Positions 15,532-24,767 of a stretch of DNA of 42,694 nt are shown piece after piece; within the stretch, counting starts at the first letter, position 1; every line of letters begins with the position of its first letter. The position numbers and the translations under genes were made by a program. Origin of the DNA: Xanthobacteraceae bacterium (lineage in GTDB: Bacteria; Pseudomonadota; Alphaproteobacteria; Rhizobiales; Xanthobacteraceae); contig JAIESR010000005.1 in the NCBI GenBank assembly GCA_019745775.1, forward strand, positions 1 to 42,694. Direction: 5' to 3'. The notes beneath the pieces were generated by a model that worked only from the letters and a program-made list of their open reading frames with translations, was not told where the DNA came from and ran no database searches.

Positions 15532-17826
15532 ATGAACCGGAAGCAGCGTCGCCAGATGGCCCGGCTCGAGCCGGCTTCTGCGTTACGCCAGACATCAAGT
15601 TCGAGTGCCCAGCGGGTCGGCGAGCTGTTCGCCAGGGCCGTTCAGCACTTCCAGGCAGGCCGGCTGATGGAGGCGATGCAGCTCTATCAGCAGGCGCTTC
15701 TCGCCGACCCAAAGCATATCGGCAGCCTGCATCACCTGGGCGTTGTCGCCATCAAGATCGGCCGCCCGGAAATCGCCGTCGATCTGATCGAGCAGGCGAT
15801 CGCGTTGAATGAGGCCAATCCCACACTTCACCACGACATCTGCTTTGCGCTGTCCGCACTCGACCGGCACGCGGACGCCGTCCGCCACGCTCAGCGTGCG
15901 ATTGCGCTGAAGCCCGACTACACGAACGCGTATTTGCTGCTCGGCGATGCGCTCCTGAAGCTGCGCCGATTCGACGATGCGATTGGCGCCTATCGGCAGA
16001 GTCTCGCACGCGATCCGGCGCATGCCGAGGCACACAACAACCTCGCGGAGGCCCTGTTTGCGCAGGAGCGCCTCGATGAGGCCGCGGCGAGCTTCAAAGA
16101 GGCGCTTCGGCTGAAGCCCGATCTCGTCACGGCCTACAACAACCTTGCCATGATCACTTTCCTGGGCGGCGACGTTCTCCAGGCACTGAACGTCGTCATG
16201 CAGGGTTTGCAGGTCAACGAGACGGCGCCCCTCAAGAGCATGTTCGTCACCTGCGCCCGCCACGCCAAGTCGATTCCTGTCAGCGTCGCGTTTCGCCACT
16301 ACCTCGTGCGCGCCATGACGGAACCCTGGGGGCGCCCAGGAGCGACCACCACAGCCGCCGTCACGCTGGTCAAACAAGATCCGCATATCCGACAGAGCAT
16401 CGATCGAGCGGTTGCAGCGTGGCCCGCGCGATTGTCGTGTGCGGAGCTGTTCGGTGCCGAAGGGCTACGCGCCACGGCCGGCGATCGCGTTCTTCGCGCG
16501 CTCCTGCAAAACACCCATGCCAAGGACGTCGCGCTGGAACGATTCTTGACCTTGGCGCGCTCGGCCCTGCTTGATGCCATCACCGCAACGGCAGCACCCG
16601 ATGGCACCGGCGACGACGACATCGCGGCTTTCGCCTGCATGCTGGCACAGCAATGCTTCATCAATGAGTATGTGTTTGCGTGCGGTCCGGACGAGCAGGC
16701 GCGCGTCGCCCTCCTGAGGGGCCAGGTGACCGCCGCCCTGCGGATCGGCGATCCCATCGCAGCCTTGCCACTCGCCGTCATTGCATCCTACGAACCGCTC
16801 TATGCCATTGCCGGATTCGAGGCGCTGGCGGCGCGATCATGGCCGCTCGGCTTCGACGGCCTTCTGACCCAGCAGGTCCGCGAACCACTCGCCGAGCGCG
16901 CGTTGCGGAACGAGATTCGGCGACTGACATCGATTGAAGATGATGTTTCCGTGCTGGTGCAGAACCAATACGAGGAAAGCCCCTATCCGCGCTGGGTGAA
17001 GTGCGCTCTCGACGAGACCGCGCGTCCCATCGATGACAGAATGCGCAACGACTTTCCCCATGCCCGCTACCGCCCGGTCGGTCGGATGGACGGCCTCGAC
17101 ATGCTGATCGCCGGCTGCGGCACGGGCCAACAGGCGGTCATGATGGCCCGGCAATACGAGGGCGCACGCATCCTCGCGGTCGATCTCAGCCTGGCCAGCC
17201 TCTGCTACGCCAAGTACCGTACCGACACGCTCGGCCTGACCAATATCGAATATGGCCAGGCCGATATCCTGAAGCTCGCGTCGATCGGCCGCCAATTCGA
17301 CGTCATCGCATGCAGTGGCGTTTTGCACCATCTCGGCGATCCGCTGGAAGGCTGGCGCGTCTTGCTGTCGATCCTGCGGCCGAACGGCATTATGCACATT
17401 GGTCTCTACAGCCAGCTTGCGCGGACCGATGTCGTCGCAACGCGTGATTTCCTCGCCATGCGGGGCTACCGCGCGACGATCGACGACATCAGGCGTTGCC
17501 GGCAGGACATCCTGGCTCTCGACCAGGCGTCACCGGCGAGAGGGGTCGCGGAGAGAAGCGACTTCTACACCACGAGCAACTGCCGCGATCTCATCTTGCA
17601 TGTCCAGGAACACCAGTTCACGCTCCCAAGGATCAAGGATTTCCTTGCCAACAACGGACTGGAGCTGCTCGGTTTCCAGCACGATGCCGATGTGCTGCTG
17701 CGCTATCGTCGGCAATTCCCGGACGATCCCGCCTGTACCAATCTTGATCATTGGCACGTCTACGAGCAGCAGAATCCCCGGACGTTTACAGGCATGTACC
17801 AGTTCGTCGTGCAAAAGCACGCCTGA
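15532..17826 (+). CDS. TPR-repeat protein with C-terminal SAM-dependent methyltransferase domain
   Basis: The 764-aa protein begins NRKQRRQMARLE, a start common in this TPR group, and has five or six TPR repeats at about residues 25-225 (for example HAEAHNNLAEALFAQERLDE). A middle helical region of unknown role ends with NQYEESPYPRWVK near residue 490. A class I methyltransferase domain follows at about 515-740: motif I LIAGCGTGQQ (525-534), RILAVDLSLASL, and CSGVLHHLGDP. It lies directly after flagellins, flbT and flaF, so a role in flagellin modification (methylation of the protein or of its glycan) is plausible but only inferred. It differs from the known flagellin lysine methylase FliB. 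Confidence 0.85.
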   Translation: MNRKQRRQMARLEPASALRQTSSSSAQRVGELFARAVQHFQAGRLMEAMQLYQQALLADPKHIGSLHHLGVVAIKIGRPEIAVDLIEQAIALNEANPTLHHDICFALSALDRHADAVRHAQRAIALKPDYTNAYLLLGDALLKLRRFDDAIGAYRQSLARDPAHAEAHNNLAEALFAQERLDEAAASFKEALRLKPDLVTAYNNLAMITFLGGDVLQALNVVMQGLQVNETAPLKSMFVTCARHAKSIPVSVAFRHYLVRAMTEPWGRPGATTTAAVTLVKQDPHIRQSIDRAVAAWPARLSCAELFGAEGLRATAGDRVLRALLQNTHAKDVALERFLTLARSALLDAITATAAPDGTGDDDIAAFACMLAQQCFINEYVFACGPDEQARVALLRGQVTAALRIGDPIAALPLAVIASYEPLYAIAGFEALAARSWPLGFDGLLTQQVREPLAERALRNEIRRLTSIEDDVSVLVQNQYEESPYPRWVKCALDETARPIDDRMRNDFPHARYRPVGRMDGLDMLIAGCGTGQQAVMMARQYEGARILAVDLSLASLCYAKYRTDTLGLTNIEYGQADILKLASIGRQFDVIACSGVLHHLGDPLEGWRVLLSILRPNGIMHIGLYSQLARTDVVATRDFLAMRGYRATIDDIRRCRQDILALDQASPARGVAERSDFYTTSNCRDLILHVQEHQFTLPRIKDFLANNGLELLGFQHDADVLLRYRRQFPDDPACTNLDHWHVYEQQNPRTFTGMYQFVVQKHA

Positions 17827-17915
17827 CCCGGCGGCGAAGATTTCGGCATTGCGGCAGGTTCCGGCGGATCAGCCGCACGTCTTTACCTTTATACGGCAGC
17901 CCCAAAACGACTTCC

Positions 17916-17931
17916 TGTGACGATCGTCACA
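17916..17931. promoter_or_regulatory. CRP-type palindromic operator
   Basis: TGTGA-CGATCG-TCACA is a perfect 16-base palindrome and fits exactly the TGTGA-N6-TCACA site of CRP/FNR-superfamily regulators. It sits 79 bases before the next ATG (18010). A possible -10 (TTTATACGG) lies just upstream at about 17,888-17,896. The regulator that uses it is unknown. Confidence 0.6.
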
Positions 17932-18009
17932 TCCCCGGCGGCCGCGCCGATGCACAAAGAGGCACGTCCGGTGCGATGGTCGGACCGGATCGATCAAGGG
18001 GAGTTACCA

Positions 18010-18285
18010 ATGAAGTCCATGCCCAATTCAGTTCCGTCCGTTTCCGTTCGCACGGTTGCGGCGTCGATGATCGCGGTTGCGGTCGCGTTTGGTGCAGCCA
18101 TGGCCGTGCCGGCCTTGTCCGGGATACCGACCGGCAGCCAGGCCACCGTCGCCGTCTACCACCAGGCCGACTGGGGCCAGTCGAACCCGCGCCAGCGGCG
18201 AATCGTGATCGCGCGAAACAATCGCGCGCCGAACGAAGCGCTCCTGCTCGTGGTGCAGTCGAACCCGGCGGCGCCTGCGATGTGA
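18010..18285 (+). CDS. small secreted or membrane-anchored protein, unknown
   Basis: This 91-aa protein is not recognised. It has an N-terminal hydrophobic segment (VAASMIAVAVAFGAAMAVPA, about residues 16-35) that looks like a signal peptide or anchor. A short, polar, basic mature part follows (VYHQADWGQSNPRQRRIVIA, then NEALLLVVQSNPA). The ATG at 18010 has AAGGGGAG at correct spacing, which is the main support for its being real, with the CRP-type operator upstream. A 15-bp hairpin starts at its stop codon, and the cupin gene follows 60 bases on. Confidence 0.65.
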   Translation: MKSMPNSVPSVSVRTVAASMIAVAVAFGAAMAVPALSGIPTGSQATVAVYHQADWGQSNPRQRRIVIARNNRAPNEALLLVVQSNPAAPAM

Positions 18286-18322
18286 CCTTCCGCCCGCGGG
18301 TTGAGTTGCGGGCGGAAGGTCA
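18283..18322 (+). terminator. 15-bp hairpin at the stop codon
   Basis: Bases 18283-18297, including the TGA stop, pair perfectly with 18308-18322 around a 10-base loop. There is no T-run. It may end or thin out transcription before the cupin gene, or protect the upstream mRNA. Confidence 0.55.
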
Positions 18323-18345
18323 TCGCGGACATAGAGGAGCATCCC

Positions 18346-19170
18346 ATGTCCTTACACATCAGTGGATCGGCTGTGTCGCCACAGCCGATCGACCGCGGCG
18401 TCACGCGGCAACCGCTGCTTTCCGGCCAGGAGGCTAAGGGCACGCACGTCGTCATCGACCGCTACGCGGTCGCGACCGGCGCATCGTTCAAATTCGACGT
18501 GCCGGCCGGTTCGATCATCTGGGTCCAGATGCTCGACGGCGAAGGCACGCTTCGAACGCCATACACCAACGGGCCGGTCGGAGAGGCCGTTTCCTTCACC
18601 TTGCCGGCGGGCGTTCAGGCGACGCTGTCGACTGGCAAAGGCGTGTCGTTCCTGCAGACCGCAGTCCATGGTCCCGCGCTCGGCCCCGGCGCCGCTGCCA
18701 GCCCGCCGCGGCTGGTTGCGACCGACTGGCGGTGCGAGCCGGTCTTCAAGACCAAGGATGGGCGCAAGCGCGTGCTGCTGGCGACGCCGGCGATCGTCAA
18801 TACGCAGGCCTTCAAGGCCGACATGGTGATCTATCCGCCAGGTGGCGTGGGACAGACGGTCCATCGCGAGGGCGCCGAGACGTTTGTCTACGTCGTCAGC
18901 GGTCGTGGCAGCGCGACCTCGGGCGGCCAACGCATCGCTTTGCGCGACGGCGATCTCGCTTGTTTTGCGGACCGCGAGCCGCATTCGCTCGAGGCCAACG
19001 GCGACGGCGAATTCCGTTTCGTGCAGATCAACGCGCCGGCCACATTCGAAACCGTCTGGGCCGACGCGCGCAAGGCCAGTACCTGGATAGACACCGGGCT
19101 CGATATCGAGGGACGCCGACCGCTGACCGAATGGAAGGAGCGTTGGGCCTTTGCCTGGCGAGGTGCCTGA
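18346..19170 (+). CDS. cupin-domain protein
   Basis: The 274-aa protein appears to have two beta-barrel halves. The C-terminal half shows a cupin pattern: PPGGVGQTVHREGAETFVYV (motif 1, with the metal-type His and Glu), SGRGSATSGG, LRDGDLACFADREPHSLEANG (motif 2 with His). The N-terminal half (FKFDVPAGSIIWVQMLDGEG) looks like a degenerate cupin without metal ligands. The function is unknown; cupins in sugar, regulatory and dioxygenase roles all fit. The ATG at 18346 follows GAGGAG. It ends 8 bases from convergent flgL. Confidence 0.8.
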   Translation: MSLHISGSAVSPQPIDRGVTRQPLLSGQEAKGTHVVIDRYAVATGASFKFDVPAGSIIWVQMLDGEGTLRTPYTNGPVGEAVSFTLPAGVQATLSTGKGVSFLQTAVHGPALGPGAAASPPRLVATDWRCEPVFKTKDGRKRVLLATPAIVNTQAFKADMVIYPPGGVGQTVHREGAETFVYVVSGRGSATSGGQRIALRDGDLACFADREPHSLEANGDGEFRFVQINAPATFETVWADARKASTWIDTGLDIEGRRPLTEWKERWAFAWRGA

Positions 19171-19178
19171 CGAGGCGC

Positions 19179-20666
19179 TTAGAGGTAGTTCACCAGGCTG
19201 GTCTGGTAGAGCATCGCCGTCGTCTGCAGCGAGGCTTGCAGCCTCGTTTGCAGGGCGAGGATCTGCGCCGCGACCTCCTCGTCCGACACGCCCTCGATCC
19301 CGTCCAGCATGCCGGCGAGCGTGCTCTCGGTCTGGCGATGCCGCTCGGCCGCGCTCTGTAGCGTTTGCTGGGCGCCGGCGAGCTCGGACGAGATGTCTTC
19401 GATCCGCTGGGTGCCGGCCGGCACGCTGAGATTGGTGCCGATCCTGGCATTGAGCGCCGCGTTGCGGGCGACCGCATCGGGATCGCCCGACGAGAACGTC
19501 ATCGCGGCCAATGCCGCCACGTTCTGGACGATCCAGCGGATGCCTTCTTCGTCGGCCCGCAAGCCGTAGGAAATGCTGATCGATGTGTCGACCCGCGCGG
19601 TCGCGGTCGCCCGCGCCGGATCGGCGCCGACCTCGCCGGTGTACCATATCACGGTATTGGCCGGCGTGCCGGCCACCAACGTTGTCGCAATGGCGGGCGG
19701 CCCGCTCACGCGCTGGGGCGTGCCGTTGAAGAAATTGTCCGCGGCGGCAATGGCGGAGGCGGCGACCAGGGACGTATTGGCCAACGTCTCGATCGAGTCC
19801 GTCACGGCGGTCTGCAAGTTGGCGGCCGTCGTTTGGGCGTCCACGCCGATCGTGAACTCGTTCGGTCCGGGCGTCGCCGAGGTGGTCGCGGTCAGCGAGA
19901 TCAGCTCGCTCGTGCCATCGGGCAGATCGAAGCGGAAAAGGACTTTTTCGCCGGCATTGGGGACGCCGGTGAAATCGATCGACATGGCGGGCGGCGCGCC
20001 GGCGGGGCCGGTGGTCGTGGTGTTGCTGAGCGAGGAGTTGATGCTTGCGAGCTTGAAGCCGAACACCGTGGCAGGCGCTTCTTCCGCCACCTGCACCGAC
20101 GTCAATGTCGGCGCAGTGATCACCATGCGGCCGCGGCCGAGCGTGCCGAGATCGGCCTGCGCGCGTTCCGATACGATCTGCTTGAAGCCGGCCCGGACAC
20201 CGTCGCCGTCCATGACCTCCTCGAAGCTTGCCACCGAAGGCTTTTCGGCCTCGCGGCCCGAAAAGATGTAGCGGTCGCCGGCTTGCGTATTCAGGAGGCC
20301 GAGCATCTCGTTCAGGCTGGCATAGGCAGTCGACTGCGGGATCGTCGAGCCGTTGCTGTCGATCGTCGAGGACTGGAACGCCGCCGACTTGACGGTCCTT
20401 CCGACGTCGATCAATCGACCGAGCGAGGTCTGCGCGAGATTAAGACGTACATCGACGTGCGTAATCGAGCTCTGGAAGGCGTTAAGCGCGGAGAGTCGTG
20501 CGCGCAGGCCGACCGTGAGACCGCGCTCGAGCCCGAGGCCCGCATATGTATCCGATTTCTTGCCCGTTCCGAGCTGGCGCTGCAGGTCGTCGAGCTGCTT
20601 GCGCATCTCGACCAGCGTCTGCACGGTCAACGACGAACGGGTCCCGATGCCGCCAATGCTGCTCAT
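19179..20666 (-). CDS. flgL: flagellar hook-associated protein FlgL (HAP3)
   Basis: FlgL joins the hook-FlgK junction to the filament. The 495-aa protein has a flagellin-like N-terminus (LVEMRKQLDDLQRQLGTGKK, then GLRARLSALNAFQSSITHVD) and C-terminus (ILALQTRLQASLQTTAMLY). It is longer than the enterobacterial form (about 317 aa) because of a larger central domain. It is last in flgE-flgK-flgL, 31 bases after flgK. An alternative call as a third flagellin is disfavoured by the operon position and the N-terminal sequence. Confidence 0.92.
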   Translation of the reverse strand: MSSIGGIGTRSSLTVQTLVEMRKQLDDLQRQLGTGKKSDTYAGLGLERGLTVGLRARLSALNAFQSSITHVDVRLNLAQTSLGRLIDVGRTVKSAAFQSSTIDSNGSTIPQSTAYASLNEMLGLLNTQAGDRYIFSGREAEKPSVASFEEVMDGDGVRAGFKQIVSERAQADLGTLGRGRMVITAPTLTSVQVAEEAPATVFGFKLASINSSLSNTTTTGPAGAPPAMSIDFTGVPNAGEKVLFRFDLPDGTSELISLTATTSATPGPNEFTIGVDAQTTAANLQTAVTDSIETLANTSLVAASAIAAADNFFNGTPQRVSGPPAIATTLVAGTPANTVIWYTGEVGADPARATATARVDTSISISYGLRADEEGIRWIVQNVAALAAMTFSSGDPDAVARNAALNARIGTNLSVPAGTQRIEDISSELAGAQQTLQSAAERHRQTESTLAGMLDGIEGVSDEEVAAQILALQTRLQASLQTTAMLYQTSLVNYL

Positions 20667-20697
20667 GTGTCGACCTCACGTGTCACCTGGGGCGACC

Positions 20698-22569
20698 TCA
20701 TATCCTCAAGAGCTGATCGAGCATTTCCTTCACCGTCGTCAGCACGCGGGCGTTGGCGGCGTAGGCATTCTGCAGGCTGAGCAAGGTCGCCATCTCCTGG
20801 TCGATGTTGACAGCGGCGCTGTCGTTGAACCGTTGCTGCAGCGCGTTGAACACGACCTCCTGGCCTTGGTTGAGATTGGCGGCCGCCTCCGCAGCCGCGC
20901 CCTGCTGGCTGATGACCTGGCGCAAGAACGCATGGATCGATCCGCTGAACGGAACCGCCGGCGCGCCAATGCCGGTCTGTGGCGAAAACGAGAGCACGGC
21001 GTCGTTGAGCTGGTCGTACAGGAAATTCGGGCGCGTCGCATCGCCGGACGGTGTCATCGGCACGGTCTGGAACACAAACAGCCGCGACGGATCGGCGGCC
21101 AGGTTCGCATTGACCGCAATGCGCCCGGCGAAACCGACCACCTGCGAACCGCCCGCGCCGATCGCACCCGTATAGGGCGCATTGCCGTCGACGAAGAACG
21201 GCAGTTGCGGCACCCCGCCGGTCAGGCTGGTGACGGTGTACGTCGCCGAGACCGCATCGACGTCGACTTTGTTGGCCGCGCCGTCGTCGAGGACGCGCAG
21301 CGTGTTGCCGGCCGGATTGGAGAACTGCAGCTTGGTGGTGGAAAGCGCCGCCGTCAGCTGGCTGACGACCGAGGCCATGCCGCCCGAAAAATCGACGCCG
21401 ACCACCCGATCGTTCGGATCGGCGGTCGTCGAATCCGGCAGCGGCAGCGCGTTGGGATCGTCCACGCGCATGAGCGTGATGGTGCGCTGCTGGCCCGACG
21501 CGACGTCGGTATAGCTTATGCGCACCGAATTGCCGTCGACCAGGCTGCCGACGTCGATGTCGAAGCCCGCCTGCGGGCCAACAGTCACCGCCGTGCCATC
21601 GATGGTGCGGTCGGACAAGGCGCGCGCCATCGCCGCGGCGATCTCGTCGAGCTGGGTCTGCGCCTGCACCAGCACTTCGTCGCGCATCTCGAGATAGGCG
21701 GCGATCTCGCCCGACCGGATCGCGTTGGAAGCCAGGAGATCGACGTCGCTGCCATTCGGCCCTTTCAGCACGATGGTGCCGACGGTACGCAGCGAGGGAT
21801 CGCTGCTCCATTGGGCGGCCGGGTTCATGGCGCCCTGCGGGTCGAATTCCAGCGTCGACGCATTGATGCCGACCAGCTGGATGCCGGAGTTGGTGAAAAC
21901 CGATATCTGGTTGAAGTCGCCGGCGACAACGCTGATGTCCATCAGCTTCGCGAGCTCGTCGATATAGACGTCGCGCTGATCGAGCAGATTGGCGGTGGTG
22001 GCGTCGCCGGGGCTGGAGGTCGCGAGCTGGCGGTTGATCTGCATGATCCGCTGCATCGCTTCGTTGGCCCGCGTCACCGCATCGGCGAGCCCGAGTTCGG
22101 CATCGCCCCGCAGCGACTGGATGTCGCCGGTCATCCGGTTGAGTTGCTGCGCCAGCACCTGTGCCGCATTGACGACCCCGCTGCGCGCCGACGCCATCTC
22201 CGGGTTGGTCGTCAGCACCTGCAGCGAGCTCATGAACTCGTTATAGGCGGTCTCAAGCGTGCTGGAGGCGCCCGGCCGACCGTAGATCGACTGCAGCCCT
22301 TCGAAAAATTGCGCGCGCATGCTGGCGTAGGACGCGCCGGAGCTTTCCATGCGCATCTGGCGCTGGATGTACTGATCGAGCTCGCGATTGATCGCCGCGA
22401 TGCGGACGCCAACGCCGACCGGGCCGGAAGCAACCGGCACCTGGGTGGCGGTCTTGCGGACCCAGCCGGGGGTCTCGGCATTCGCCACGTTGGCGGCGAC
22501 GACCGAGAGCCCTGCCTGGTTCACCCGCATGCCGCTGACGGCGGTCGCGAGCGCCTGCGTGAGACTCAT
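20698..22569 (-). CDS. flgK: flagellar hook-associated protein FlgK (HAP1)
   Basis: FlgK is the first junction protein on the hook tip. The 623-aa protein starts MSLTQALATAVSGMRVNQAG with VVAANVANAETPGWVRK (the axial-protein signature) and contains FFEGLQSIYGRPGASSTLET, typical of FlgK. It ends with LSLQNAYAANARVLTTVKEM and LDQLLRI. It lies between flgE and flgL on the minus strand. The flgE-flgK gap (92 bases) carries a dispersed palindromic repeat at 22608-22656. Confidence 0.95.
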   Translation of the reverse strand: MSLTQALATAVSGMRVNQAGLSVVAANVANAETPGWVRKTATQVPVASGPVGVGVRIAAINRELDQYIQRQMRMESSGASYASMRAQFFEGLQSIYGRPGASSTLETAYNEFMSSLQVLTTNPEMASARSGVVNAAQVLAQQLNRMTGDIQSLRGDAELGLADAVTRANEAMQRIMQINRQLATSSPGDATTANLLDQRDVYIDELAKLMDISVVAGDFNQISVFTNSGIQLVGINASTLEFDPQGAMNPAAQWSSDPSLRTVGTIVLKGPNGSDVDLLASNAIRSGEIAAYLEMRDEVLVQAQTQLDEIAAAMARALSDRTIDGTAVTVGPQAGFDIDVGSLVDGNSVRISYTDVASGQQRTITLMRVDDPNALPLPDSTTADPNDRVVGVDFSGGMASVVSQLTAALSTTKLQFSNPAGNTLRVLDDGAANKVDVDAVSATYTVTSLTGGVPQLPFFVDGNAPYTGAIGAGGSQVVGFAGRIAVNANLAADPSRLFVFQTVPMTPSGDATRPNFLYDQLNDAVLSFSPQTGIGAPAVPFSGSIHAFLRQVISQQGAAAEAAANLNQGQEVVFNALQQRFNDSAAVNIDQEMATLLSLQNAYAANARVLTTVKEMLDQLLRI

Positions 22570-22607
22570 GGCACCCTACATCCTTGACCGGCCATGCACA
22601 GACGTTT

Positions 22608-22656
22608 GAGCATGATCTTTTCCGAAAACCGGTTCCCACTTTTCGGGATCATGCTC
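22608..22656. repeat. palindromic intergenic repeat, copy 1
   Basis: GAGCATGATC at 22608-22617 and GATCATGCTC at 22647-22656 are perfect 10-base terminal inverted arms, with further pairing of CCGAAAA and TTTTCGG inside. A second, 43-base copy with the same arms lies at 30717-30759. Elements of this sequence are, to my knowledge, frequent in Rhizobiales genomes. It lies just after the flgE stop. Confidence 0.85.
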
Positions 22657-22661
22657 CGGCG

Positions 22662-24710
22662 CTAGCGCAGCATGTTCAGGAGATCCTGAACCATCTGGTT
22701 CGCGCTGGAGATGACCCGCGTGTTGGCCGAATAGGCCTGTTGCGTGACGATCAGCTTGGTGAATTCGTCGGCGATATCGGTATTGGAGCCTTCCAGCGAG
22801 GAGCCGACGATCTTGCCGGACGCGCCGTAGATGGCGGGACCGGACTCGTCGGTCACCTCGAAGGCGCCGCCGTCGATGCGCTTGAGGTAGTTGGCGCCGT
22901 TGAAGTTGGCGAGCGTGATCTCGGCAAGATCGATGGTGCGTCCGTTCGAGTAACTGCCGATGATGCGGCCCTTGTCGCTGACCGACACCTGCTGCAGCTC
23001 GCCGGCCGGGAAGCCGTTCTGCTGCAGGATGTTGACCTGCGCATTGCCGTTGGCGTCGGCGAACTGCGTGATGCCGCCCGAGCCGTGGACGAGCTGGATG
23101 TCGCCGAGCGAGATGCCGTTCACGGTCACGTTCGACAGGGTCAGGCTGCCGATCGTCGGATTCATCTGGCCGTTGGCGCCGAACATGTAGTTCACGCCGA
23201 CGTTCTGCCAGGCCGGATTCTCACCGGTGGCGTTGGAGTCGGTCTGGTAGAACAGGTTCCAGGTGTCGGTGCCGCCGCTGTAATCCGCCGAATCGACCTT
23301 GGCCCAACGCAGCTGGATGTTCACCGGCGATCCGGAGATGTCGAAGGCGGTGACCGCGCCGCCGCCGATCGACTGGTCGAGGAACACGGTGACGTCGTTT
23401 GCCCTCACCGTGCCGTTGGCCTCCACGGCGTGAAACACGTTCATGCCGAACTTCACGGCGGTGGACGGCGGCGCGATGTCGATATCGTTGCTGCCGCTGG
23501 CGATGAGCGTGATGTTGCCATTGGAATCGACCGAGGCGGTGCCCATCGGCGCCGGGTAGCCCGCAAGCGCGGTCTGCAGCTCGGCGATGGTGGAGATTTC
23601 GCCGACGCCGGTTCCGAAGTTCAGGTTGAAGTTGCCGGCACCCACGGTGATGCTCAGCGCCTCACCCTGGGAGACGCCTTGATCGAGGAGGTTCTCCGAC
23701 AGCTGCGGAACGCCCTCGGCGAGGCCGAGGCGCGTGGTGGTAGTGTCGGTCGAGAAGGTGCCGATCTCGAAATCATAGTCGGCGGTGTCGGCGACGATCC
23801 GCAGCTTGTTGGTGCCGCCCGAGGTATCGATCGATGCCGTGACCGCCGCGTTGAGGCCGACGGTCGTGTTGATGGTGTTGATGACGTCGTTGAGCGTATC
23901 GGTGTCGTTGATCGTCAGGTCGTAGTTGACGGGCGCGCTGCCTGCCGCCGTCACGGTGATGCGCAGCGTGCCGCCGTTGCCGACGCCCATTTGCGTCGTG
24001 CCTGGCACTGCAAAAGTGCCGGTGCCCGACATACCGGCGATGACGTCGGCGAGTTGCGCGCCGGAGCCGGTGATGCGCGCCGCCGTCGGCGCGCCTGCGA
24101 CCGGGTTCGAGGAGAACGTGGTCGGATCGAGCAGCTCGGAGCGCGGGATGTCGGCATCGGCATTGGGGGTCAGCGGATAGGCGGCGAGGTTCGCGCGATA
24201 CTCGATCTGCGTGGTCTGCTGCGCCGGCAGGAAGTCGTTCTGGAACTGCAGCAATTGCGGAACGCTGCCGACCAGGTTGCCGGTCGCCGGATCGACCGGA
24301 ATGCCCATCAGGTAGTAGCCGGCGCCGTTGACCAGATAGCCGTTCTTGTCGGGCTGGAAGTCGCCGCGGCGGGTATAGCGGTCGATGCCGTCGAACACCG
24401 GTCGGTTGTCGGTGAAGCTTGCCGGCTTCTGGACGACGAAGAAGCCGTCGCCATTGATCGCCATGAAGGTCCCGATCGAGGCGGCCTGCACGTCGCCCTG
24501 GATGGTATTGGTCATGCGCGCATTGGCGACCACGCTGCCGGCGAGCTGCTTGGACGGCTGCGCGTCGGGAATCAGGTCCACGAAGCTCGTGTCCATCCGC
24601 TTGAACGCGGTGGTCTGTGAATTGGCGATGTTTCCTGAAACGTTTTCGAGTGCGAAGGACTGCGCCCGCATGCCCGTGACTGCGGTCGTAAGAGCACCGA
24701 AGATACCCAT
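22662..24710 (-). CDS. flgE: flagellar hook protein FlgE
   Basis: FlgE polymerises into the flagellar hook. The 682-aa protein starts MGIFGALTTAVTGMRAQSFA with ENVSGNIANSQTTAFKRMDT (axial signature), contains GDGFFVVQKPA, and ends with SLEGSNTDIADEFTKLIVTQ and SANTRVISSANQMVQDLLNM, the canonical hook C-terminus. It is much longer than Salmonella FlgE (about 400 aa) because of a large variable middle. The ATG at 24710 has GGAG 8 bases upstream. A longer in-frame start at 24779 would lie inside the sigma-54 promoter at 24768-24784. Confidence 0.97.
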   Translation of the reverse strand: MGIFGALTTAVTGMRAQSFALENVSGNIANSQTTAFKRMDTSFVDLIPDAQPSKQLAGSVVANARMTNTIQGDVQAASIGTFMAINGDGFFVVQKPASFTDNRPVFDGIDRYTRRGDFQPDKNGYLVNGAGYYLMGIPVDPATGNLVGSVPQLLQFQNDFLPAQQTTQIEYRANLAAYPLTPNADADIPRSELLDPTTFSSNPVAGAPTAARITGSGAQLADVIAGMSGTGTFAVPGTTQMGVGNGGTLRITVTAAGSAPVNYDLTINDTDTLNDVINTINTTVGLNAAVTASIDTSGGTNKLRIVADTADYDFEIGTFSTDTTTTRLGLAEGVPQLSENLLDQGVSQGEALSITVGAGNFNLNFGTGVGEISTIAELQTALAGYPAPMGTASVDSNGNITLIASGSNDIDIAPPSTAVKFGMNVFHAVEANGTVRANDVTVFLDQSIGGGAVTAFDISGSPVNIQLRWAKVDSADYSGGTDTWNLFYQTDSNATGENPAWQNVGVNYMFGANGQMNPTIGSLTLSNVTVNGISLGDIQLVHGSGGITQFADANGNAQVNILQQNGFPAGELQQVSVSDKGRIIGSYSNGRTIDLAEITLANFNGANYLKRIDGGAFEVTDESGPAIYGASGKIVGSSLEGSNTDIADEFTKLIVTQQAYSANTRVISSANQMVQDLLNMLR

Positions 24711-24767
24711 GACTTTGTCTCCAACTGCGGCGGGCCCCCCAAGGCCCACGCCCATCGCAGCCCCCAT

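Noticed and set aside
19179-20666. third flagellin instead of FlgL
   Set aside because: Operon order flgE-flgK-flgL and the N-terminal QTLVEMRKQLDDLQRQLGTG type fit HAP3 better than filament subunits.
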